Shown: in pieces, positions 1 through 4,474 of the stretch
Numbering within the stretch: position 1 is the stretch's first letter
Layout: each line of letters starts with the position of its first letter
From: Pseudomonadales bacterium
GTDB taxonomy: Bacteria > Pseudomonadota > Gammaproteobacteria > Pseudomonadales > Moraxellaceae
Assembly (NCBI GenBank): GCA_013043915.1
Contig: JABEVH010000135.1
Span: 1 to 9,857 of the forward strand
Length of the DNA stretch: 9,857 bases
Reading direction: 5' to 3'
Translations under genes and position numbers: made by a program
Notes under the pieces: generated by a model
What the model saw: the letters and a program-made list of their open reading frames with translations, nothing else
What the model was told of the DNA's origin: nothing
The model's database searches: none

Positions 1-144
1 ATTGCCCTACTGTGTGATGAGCTCAATCAAACAGAGACTATTTTTCCACGCACTCAACTACGGATGGTCTTCGAAGCGGGCTGTGCAAAAATGCCGACTC
101 AGGAATTGACCCCACCGGAAGTGGTATCTTTGCAAAATCCGTAA
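1..144 (+). CDS. 3' end of an unrecognised ORF, possibly transposase-like (partial)
   Basis: The frame is open from the first base of the window to a TAA at 142-144, giving 47 residues with no start inside the window, so this would be the C-terminus of a gene entering from the left. It reads IALLCDELNQTETIFP, then RTQLRMVFEAG, and ends VVSLQNP. The CDELNQTETIFPxTxLRxVFE pattern reminds me of the extreme C-terminus of some DDE transposases (ELNxTETxFPGTxLRLVYE). That is memory, not a search. If it is right, an insertion element lies to the left and the decayed DNA that follows would fit an element boundary. No obvious terminator follows. An accidental open frame is the alternative. Confidence 0.35.
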   Translation: MALLCDELNQTETIFPRTQLRMVFEAGCAKMPTQELTPPEVVSLQNP

Positions 145-235
145 ACAGAGCAGAGATCAGGTTGTCTGAGGATAGGCCCCCATAGTTGTTTATATTCCTA
201 CCGGTTACCCGACGATATCCTCCCACGGATCATGC

Positions 236-436
236 TCATCGCTCCGGGCAGCGGAAACTACTACCCGTACTGCCTGCCAGAGTAATATCCTTCTCGGCCT
301 CATAGTCCTTCATGTCCTGCGCCCCGTCGCGGTTCGCGTCCATCAAGGGAGAACGACGTAAAACTCCACTGGGTGTTTTCACCAGCATGGCACTGACACC
401 GGCCTGATTGATTGTGGCCCGTGCCTCACGGGACAT
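236..436 (-). CDS. Small hypothetical ORF (66 aa) with an EF-hand-like loop, possibly part of the decayed gene
   Basis: The frame opens with ATG and closes with TGA and is in the same frame as the ORF upstream of it. Residues 33-44, DANRDGAQDMKD, match a calcium-binding EF-hand or dockerin-type loop: acidic or Asn ligands at positions 1, 3, 5, 9 and 12 and Gly at position 6. The part before it (MSREARATINQAGVSAML) has normal protein composition. The last 15 residues (STGSSFRCPER) look less protein-like. I see no convincing Shine-Dalgarno sequence before the ATG. Function unknown. It may be the calcium-binding tail of a broken larger protein. Confidence 0.25.
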   Translation of the reverse strand: MSREARATINQAGVSAMLVKTPSGVLRRSPLMDANRDGAQDMKDYEAEKDITLAGSTGSSFRCPER

Positions 437-448
437 ACCCGCACAGCT

Positions 449-649
449 TCATCGTTCAAGTACGGTCCCGTCCAAAGCTGTCAGCAACCCATGCTCAACG
501 GCATAACGCCACACCTCTTTGGTCATCTCTGAAATGTATTCTGTCGTAAGACCCCAGGTACCTACTGGCTTGGGTTCATGTTCGCTGGTACGAATGCTTA
601 ACCTCAGTCGGCAGCGGCTTACAGCCTGCCCCCAAACTTGCACCGCCAC
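449..649 (-). CDS. Small hypothetical ORF (66 aa), possibly the 5' part of the decayed gene
   Basis: The start is GTG, preceded by AGGGAA a few bases upstream, an acceptable ribosome binding site. The stop is TGA. The product begins VAVQVWGQAVSRCRLRL (first V read as fMet) and continues with a mixed charged segment around TKEVWRYAVEHGLLTALDG that looks like a real amphipathic helix. It has no signal peptide or membrane segment and I do not recognise a family. It lies downstream of the amtB terminator and would need its own promoter, for which I see no clear candidate. The next ORF continues in the same frame four codons after the stop, which is why I suspect it is a fragment and not a complete gene. 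Confidence 0.25.
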   Translation of the reverse strand: MAVQVWGQAVSRCRLRLSIRTSEHEPKPVGTWGLTTEYISEMTKEVWRYAVEHGLLTALDGTVLER

Positions 650-677
650 TTTTTCCCTTCAAAGGATTTTTTACTGT

Positions 678-706
678 AAAAAAAAAGCACCCGAAGGTGC
701 TTTTTT
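678..706 (-). terminator. Rho-independent terminator of the porin-glnK-amtB operon
   Basis: Read on the minus strand, the hairpin has stem GCACC/GGTGC, extended by A-T pairs, closed by a TTCG loop (the very stable C(UUCG)G tetraloop) and followed by a run of nine T. It begins 18 bases after the amtB stop codon. The flanking A and T tracts make it symmetrical enough to stop transcription arriving from the left on the plus strand as well. Confidence 0.93.
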
Positions 707-723
707 CTTCTCACACTTAACTA

Positions 724-2319
724 TCAGTCGTTGTAAGCCTGCTCGCCATGCGTGCTGACATCAAGACCGATACGCTCTTCTTCCTCGCTGACACGCAGTC
801 CTACCAGGACATCCGCAATCTTGTAGGAGATCAGCGCTACAACACCTGACCAGACCAAGGTGGTGCCTATGGCCCAGAGCTGGCTCTTCACCTGACCCAG
901 CATATCGTAGGTAGCGGGGGTGTTGTTAGCTACGTAATCGTAGATGCCAACGCCACCTAAGGAAGGGGCACAGAATACACCGGTCAGAATGGCGCCAAGC
1001 ATACCACCGATGCCATGCACGCCGAATACGTCCAGTGCGTCATCGGCACCCAGGATTTTCTTCATACCATGCACACCCCAGAGGCATACTACCCCTGCAG
1101 CCAGGCCAATCACCAGGGCTCCCATGACACCTACATAGCCACAAGCAGGCGTAATAGCAACCAGGCCAGCTACGGCGCCAGAAGCACCACCCAGCATGGA
1201 AGGTTTACCCTTCAACATCCATTCAGCAGCTGACCATGACAGGGCGGCGGCGGCTGTGGCTAACCAGGTATTGATGAACGGCAGTCCCGATGTACTAGCC
1301 TGCAGAGCAGAACCGGCGTTGAAACCAAACCAGCCGAACCAGAGCAGTGAGGCACCAATCATCGTCATGGTTGTGCTATGCGGGGCCATGGCTTCACGTC
1401 CCAGTCCAACACGCTTGCCCACAACGAAAGCACCGACCAGGCCTGCGATAGCGGAGTTGATGTGCACCACGGTGCCGCCTGCAAAGTCAATGGCTCCTTT
1501 CTGGAACAACCAGCCAGCTGCTGCATTGGCAACGTCTGAGGCCTTGGAATCCGTGTAAGCATCCGGACCCTGCCAGAACCAGACCATGTGAGCGATAGGC
1601 AGGTAGGCAAAGGTGAACCACAGCACGATGAACACCAGTAGACCACTGAACTTGACACGTTCTGCCAAGGATCCGACGATCAGACAGCAGGTAATAGCAG
1701 CAAAAGCGCCCTGGAATACAACATAGATGTACTCGTGAATGCCCACGGCTTTGGTAAAGGTACCAGCTACCGTATCAGGCGTAATGCCCCTCATGAAAAT
1801 GTTGTCTAGGCTTCCGAAGAAAGGACTTAAGGCAGCAATATGTCCCTGGGTAAACGCAATGCTATAGCCGTAGACCACCCACAGCACGGTGATCAACGAG
1901 AATATCGTGAACACCTGCATCAGGACGGACAGCATGTTCTTCTTGCGCACTAGTCCACCGTAGAACAAAGCTAGCCCAGGGATGGACATGAGGATCACAA
2001 AGGCAGAACTGATGATCATATAAGCATCATCACCGGTATCAACCTTGTCAGTAGGTGCTGCTGCTGGAGCTGCTGCAGCAGGCGCTGCCGGAGCGGGTGC
2101 TGCAGCGGATCCTGTACCTGCGGCCGGAGCAACGAGCGTTGCACTTGAGGGAGCCGATGTTGCGATAGCCGCCAACGGAGCTGGGGGCGTTGTTGCTGCA
2201 GGGGCAGCAGCTGGCGCTGCAGCTGCGGGAGCTGCCGGAGTTGTTGCTGTATCGGACCACGCAGGTGCTGAGGCCAGCAAAACGCCGCCCAGACCCAAAG
2301 CAAAGAGTAGACTCTTCAC
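724..2319 (-). CDS. amtB: Ammonium channel AmtB with signal peptide and long Ala/Pro-rich N-terminal linker
   Basis: AmtB is an inner-membrane Amt/Mep/Rh channel that passes ammonium under nitrogen limitation and is blocked by deuridylylated GlnK. The 531-residue product has a signal peptide (residues 1-22, cut near SAPAWS), an Ala/Pro-rich stretch at about 24-91, and an eleven-helix Amt domain from about 97. By alignment from memory with E. coli AmtB, the pore residues are present: F202 (F107), W247 of HMVW (W148), D278 of DFAGGTVVH (D160), and the twin histidines H286 and H435 (DVFGVHG). The GlnK-contacting C-terminal tail is conserved (EEEERIGLDVSTHGEQAY). The start is GTG with GGAGG six bases upstream. 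The gene follows glnK after 34 bases, the classical arrangement, and ends before a strong terminator. The linker makes it about 100 residues longer than the E. coli protein. Similar extensions occur in some betaproteobacterial homologues. Confidence 0.97.
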   Translation of the reverse strand: MKSLLFALGLGGVLLASAPAWSDTATTPAAPAAAAPAAAPAATTPPAPLAAIATSAPSSATLVAPAAGTGSAAAPAPAAPAAAAPAAAPTDKVDTGDDAYMIISSAFVILMSIPGLALFYGGLVRKKNMLSVLMQVFTIFSLITVLWVVYGYSIAFTQGHIAALSPFFGSLDNIFMRGITPDTVAGTFTKAVGIHEYIYVVFQGAFAAITCCLIVGSLAERVKFSGLLVFIVLWFTFAYLPIAHMVWFWQGPDAYTDSKASDVANAAAGWLFQKGAIDFAGGTVVHINSAIAGLVGAFVVGKRVGLGREAMAPHSTTMTMIGASLLWFGWFGFNAGSALQASTSGLPFINTWLATAAAALSWSAAEWMLKGKPSMLGGASGAVAGLVAITPACGYVGVMGALVIGLAAGVVCLWGVHGMKKILGADDALDVFGVHGIGGMLGAILTGVFCAPSLGGVGIYDYVANNTPATYDMLGQVKSQLWAIGTTLVWSGVVALISYKIADVLVGLRVSEEEERIGLDVSTHGEQAYND

Positions 2320-2353
2320 GTTAAACCTCCAAAGTTTTTCGATTAATCAGGGA

Positions 2354-2692
2354 TTAGATGGCATCGACGCCGGATTCGCCCGTACGTATACGTATGGTCT
2401 GCTCCAGGTTGGTGACAAAAATTTTGCCATCACCGATTTTTCCAGTGTTGGCTGCCTTGCTAATCGCCTCAATGACGCGATCCAGCATATCGTCGGAGAT
2501 CGCTGCCTCAATTTTCACTTTTGGCAGAAAATCAACCACATACTCAGCACCGCGATAGAGCTCAGTATGCCCTTTCTGCCTGCCAAATCCCTTCACTTCC
2601 GTGACAGTGATGCCCTGAACACCAATATCTGACAAGGCTTCACGCACGTCATCGAGCTTAAATGGCTTGATGATTGCTGTGACCATCTTCAT
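2354..2692 (-). CDS. glnK: Nitrogen regulatory PII protein GlnK
   Basis: This is a 112-residue PII signal protein. It binds ATP/ADP and 2-oxoglutarate, is uridylylated by GlnD when nitrogen is short, and otherwise docks on AmtB and closes it. The T-loop is intact (GRQKGHTELYRGAEYVVDFL) with the uridylylation site Tyr51. The B-loop TGKIGDGKIFV lies at 83-93 and the C-loop region RIRTGESG at 101-108. The product is almost collinear with E. coli GlnK at the usual length. The ATG start has AAGGAGT seven bases upstream. It sits between the porin gene and amtB in one transcription unit, which argues for GlnK over the constitutive paralogue GlnB. Confidence 0.97.
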   Translation of the reverse strand: MKMVTAIIKPFKLDDVREALSDIGVQGITVTEVKGFGRQKGHTELYRGAEYVVDFLPKVKIEAAISDDMLDRVIEAISKAANTGKIGDGKIFVTNLEQTIRIRTGESGVDAI

Positions 2693-2710
2693 AGCTGCAC
2701 TCCTTCATGA

Positions 2711-2728
2711 GGTGACCCGAAGGCCACC
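2711..2728 (-). other. UUCG-tetraloop hairpin between porin and glnK
   Basis: On the minus strand GGTGGCC, TTCG, GGTCACC forms a seven-pair stem (one G-U) with a UUCG loop. It starts 7 bases after the porin stop and ends just before the glnK ribosome binding site. No T-run follows, so it is not a standard terminator. It more likely protects the 3' end of the porin message or sets the ratio of porin to GlnK/AmtB expression. That role is inference. Confidence 0.6.
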
Positions 2729-2735
2729 ATGGTTA

Positions 2736-3893
2736 TTAAAATTTGTAGATACCTTCCAGAGCAACATACTGCACGGTATCGGTAAATCCAGACCCCTTGG
2801 GAATCACAGCACTGGGAGCCTTGTCTTCACGGAGTTCACCACGTAGCTCCAGAGCAGGGACGGGTGAGTACCCAACCGTTGCGGTATAGGACTTGGTACT
2901 GCCTACGCCGTAGCCAAGTTTGTAGCCATCCTTGTCGTCAAAATCTTCCAGACGTACAGACGTGCGCCAGGCAGGGGTGTACTGATAGTTAATGTATACA
3001 TCCACCGCTGACCACGTAGCCGAATTTCCATTGACGAACGCATCTTTCTGTTGAGCATAATCACCGTTCAGTATCAAGCTCAAGGCCGAGGTTGGCTTAA
3101 TAGTCAACACGGTATCTACCAGGGTCCGGTCTGCTGACAACCCTGAAATCGCACTAGCCAGTTTGGCTGGGCCTGAAGGAGCCGTAGCTGTTTCTTGCCC
3201 CGTATAGCCCTGCAAAGTCCAACTCACCATGGCGGTGGGGTTGTAAGCCAAGCCTAGTTCCGTGGTTTTCGCAGCATTCATATCTTTCTGCTGATCCCAG
3301 CCATTCACACTTCCCAGCATCAAGGATAAGGTTGACGTTGGTGACACGGTTAAACGAGCCCCGGTGTGGGTAAACGGAATAGCATTTAAAAACGCTATCG
3401 AATGCGAAATATTGGTATTGGTGGTGTCATTGATCGTCTCGGCTCCAGCCAGGGTATTGAACTTACCCGCCATACCTGAGTAGATGCCATGCGAGTACTG
3501 CAGGAAAGCCTGAGTCAAATCATAGGAATTGCTGGCTGCTCCTGTCGAGTAAGGATACGATTTGATCTGGTCGGCATCGCTCCCTGTCGTGATATTGACC
3601 AATCCACCCACACCTTCAGCAGGCAGCTTGGATAACTGCAGGAAAGCCTGCTTGAGATCAAAAGTGTTAGCCTTGTTATCAAAATAATTCAACGAGGTAG
3701 GTGCGCCATTGGCGGTATTAGGGGCGGCAAAATTATAGTGGGTGTAGGCAGCTTCGATATAACCCTGTTCGGTGATACCGGATGCAGCCAATATCTGATC
3801 CAGCGTAGGAGCAGCCGGTGCCGTATCCGCCCATGCGCCTGCCGCCAGCGTTGCCATCGTTGCTGCGACCACGGTCGAGAGTTTCTTTATCAT
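2736..3893 (-). CDS. Outer-membrane beta-barrel porin, BBP2/OmpL-like family
   Basis: The 385-residue product has a signal peptide (MIKKLSTVVAATMATLAAG..., cut after AWA at residue 22). It ends in the aromatic EGIYKF, the C-terminal Phe signature recognised by the BAM machinery. Between them are alternating amphipathic strands. GYIEAAYTHY near residues 44-53, the QAFLQ repeats, the KFNTLAGAE segment and IPFTHTGARL match what I know of the putative beta-barrel porin-2 family. It should be a barrel in the outer membrane passing small solutes; the substrate is not shown by the sequence. It is the first gene of the glnK-amtB operon, 45 bases from the predicted sigma-54 start site, so it is probably made under nitrogen limitation and may admit ammonium or small nitrogen compounds. 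The ATG start has AAGGGG about ten bases upstream. Confidence 0.85.
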   Translation of the reverse strand: MIKKLSTVVAATMATLAAGAWADTAPAAPTLDQILAASGITEQGYIEAAYTHYNFAAPNTANGAPTSLNYFDNKANTFDLKQAFLQLSKLPAEGVGGLVNITTGSDADQIKSYPYSTGAASNSYDLTQAFLQYSHGIYSGMAGKFNTLAGAETINDTTNTNISHSIAFLNAIPFTHTGARLTVSPTSTLSLMLGSVNGWDQQKDMNAAKTTELGLAYNPTAMVSWTLQGYTGQETATAPSGPAKLASAISGLSADRTLVDTVLTIKPTSALSLILNGDYAQQKDAFVNGNSATWSAVDVYINYQYTPAWRTSVRLEDFDDKDGYKLGYGVGSTKSYTATVGYSPVPALELRGELREDKAPSAVIPKGSGFTDTVQYVALEGIYKF

Positions 3894-3948
3894 CGCTTGA
3901 TTACCCCTTGGTTAAAAATATAAGAAATTTCATATACGCCTTTCCAAA

Positions 3949-3964
3949 AGCACATTGCGTGCCA
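3949..3964 (-). promoter_or_regulatory. Sigma-54 (RpoN) promoter of the porin-glnK-amtB operon
   Basis: The minus strand reads TGGCACGCAATGTGCT. This matches the -24/-12 consensus TGGCACG-N4-TTGCW at every defined position but one, with exact GG-to-GC spacing. The predicted start of transcription is near 3938, giving a leader of about 45 bases before the porin ATG. Confidence 0.9.
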
Positions 3965-3983
3965 TGTTTTATTTTTATTTATA

Positions 3984-3996
3984 AATCAATGTATTG
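3984..3996 (+). promoter_or_regulatory. IHF binding site
   Basis: AATCAATGTATTG is a perfect match to WATCAANNNNTTR and has an A/T-rich stretch next to it (3967-3983), as preferred by IHF. It lies between the sigma-54 element and the NtrC-type dyad, centred about 52 bases upstream of the predicted start site. There a bend would bring the activator onto the polymerase. Confidence 0.72.
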
Positions 3997-4040
3997 CAGC
4001 ATTTACTCAGTTGCTACCATGCCGTTACACGATGCTATGC

Positions 4041-4055
4041 GCACAGTTATAGTGC
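4041..4055. promoter_or_regulatory. NtrC-type enhancer site, proximal
   Basis: GCAC-AGTTATA-GTGC is a dyad with the GCAC-N7-GTGC form of NtrC (NRI) sites. Its centre is about 110 bases upstream of the predicted sigma-54 start, close to the position of the first NtrC site at E. coli glnAp2. The inner bases are A/A instead of the preferred C/G. Confidence 0.7.
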
Positions 4056-4057
4056 AC

Positions 4058-4078
4058 GATGCCCTAGATCAGGGCGTC
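4058..4078. other. Inverted repeat between the two NtrC-type sites
   Basis: GATGCCCT and AGGGCGTC form an eight-pair stem (one T-G) around a five-base centre, AGATC. On the plus strand it is followed by TTCTTATTC, so it could act as a weak terminator shielding ubiK from stray transcription, or be a binding site for another regulator. Nothing in the window decides between these. Confidence 0.45.
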
Positions 4079-4102
4079 TTCTTATTCACAGATCACAGTG
4101 AC

Positions 4103-4117
4103 GCACCAACTTGGCCC
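4103..4117. promoter_or_regulatory. Weaker NtrC-like site, distal
   Basis: GCACC-AACTT-GGCCC has a perfect left half (GCACC-N5) and a degraded right half compared with GCACC-N5-GGTGC. Its centre is about 62 bases, roughly six helical turns, from the proximal dyad, so both would sit on the same face of the DNA. Low certainty alone; the context supports it. Confidence 0.4.
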
Positions 4118-4167
4118 CTTAACAAAACCATCTAAAACTGCTCTATGCTCGGCAGGGTCATAGGCGT

Positions 4168-4175
4168 GCTAGAAT
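4168..4175 (+). promoter_or_regulatory. Possible extended -10 promoter of ubiK
   Basis: Upstream of ubiK, GTGCTAGAAT contains TG-N-TAGAAT, an extended -10 element differing from TATAAT at two bases. No good -35 hexamer is seen at 16-18 bases. It would start transcription near 4182, just before the AGGAG at 4189-4193. Confidence 0.4.
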
Positions 4176-4204
4176 GGTTGGCCCCTGTAGGAGAATGACT
4201 GACT

Positions 4205-4474
4205 ATGATGCTTGATACTGTCTTTGCCCGAGTGAATGAACAGTTGGATTTTATTCTTCCTCCGGGCATGCGTACCCTGCGACAAGACTTAGAAAAGGTA
4301 CTTAAATCTGCCCTGCAGGATGCACTCTCCAAGATGGACATGGTGACCCGAGATGAGTTCAGTCAGCAAACCCTCTTGCTGGAGAAAACCAGACTGCGTA
4401 TTACGGAACTGGAAAACCGGTTACGTACTCTGGAAACCCGAGTCAGGGAGATGGAAGCTAATCGCAAGCTCTAG
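4205..4474 (+). CDS. ubiK: Ubiquinone biosynthesis accessory factor UbiK (BMFP/YqiC family)
   Basis: This 89-residue coiled-coil protein belongs to the family of E. coli UbiK, which works with UbiJ in the soluble complex of late ubiquinone synthesis and contacts membrane lipids. Visible features are an amphipathic N-terminal half (LPPGMRTLRQDLEKVLKSAL, residues 18-37), the family motif MVTRDEF at 46-52, and a heptad coiled coil from about 53 to 86 rich in L, E and R. The length is typical. AGGAG lies 11 bases before the chosen ATG; a second ATG follows directly. A six-codon ORF (ATG at 4195) overlaps the start region but is probably accidental. ubiK near glnK-amtB is a recurring arrangement in pseudomonads. 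Its stop overlaps that of the convergent ptsP. Confidence 0.9.
   Translation: MMLDTVFARVNEQLDFILPPGMRTLRQDLEKVLKSALQDALSKMDMVTRDEFSQQTLLLEKTRLRITELENRLRTLETRVREMEANRKL

Larger units (their letters stand above)
38..661 (-). pseudogene. One minus-strand reading frame interrupted by three TGA codons (probable decayed gene)
   Basis: Reading the minus strand from a TGA at 661-659 to a TAG at 40-38, a single frame gives open stretches of about 69, 70 and 63 codons. They are separated only by TGA at 451-449, 238-236 and 232-230. Three such stretches in one frame are more than expected by chance and suggest a former gene of about 200 codons. No stretch resembles a family I know. The middle one holds an EF-hand-like loop. 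It starts just past the amtB terminator. TGA is a normal stop here (rppH ends with it), so recoding is unlikely. Three separate small genes, or non-coding DNA, remain possible. Confidence 0.35.

Noticed and set aside
449..451. In-frame TGA read as selenocysteine (context R-U-S-C) with a small hairpin just downstream
   Set aside because: The hairpin loop is too close to the TGA and lacks the bacterial SECIS form. Two further TGA codons in the same frame have no such element, and no selenoprotein family is recognised.
519..758. Plus-strand open frame of 79 codons across the left intergenic region
   Set aside because: It runs through the amtB terminator hairpin and the end of amtB and gives a lysine/phenylalanine tract from the A and T runs. 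No protein-like segment is seen.
2045..2632. Long plus-strand open frame (195 codons) antisense to the amtB leader and glnK
   Set aside because: It is the mirror of the Ala/Pro repeat codons and of glnK. Its composition is a by-product of GCN/CCN codons and both opposite genes are certain.
3818..4135. Plus-strand open frame of 105 codons upstream of ubiK
   Set aside because: It starts inside the porin gene on the opposite strand and runs through the sigma-54, IHF and NtrC elements. It has no ribosome binding site and no protein-like composition.
4195..4215. Six-codon ORF MTDYDA overlapping the start of ubiK as a regulatory leader peptide
   Set aside because: The AGGAG lies only one base before its ATG, too close for initiation, and the peptide has no codon pattern suggesting attenuation.
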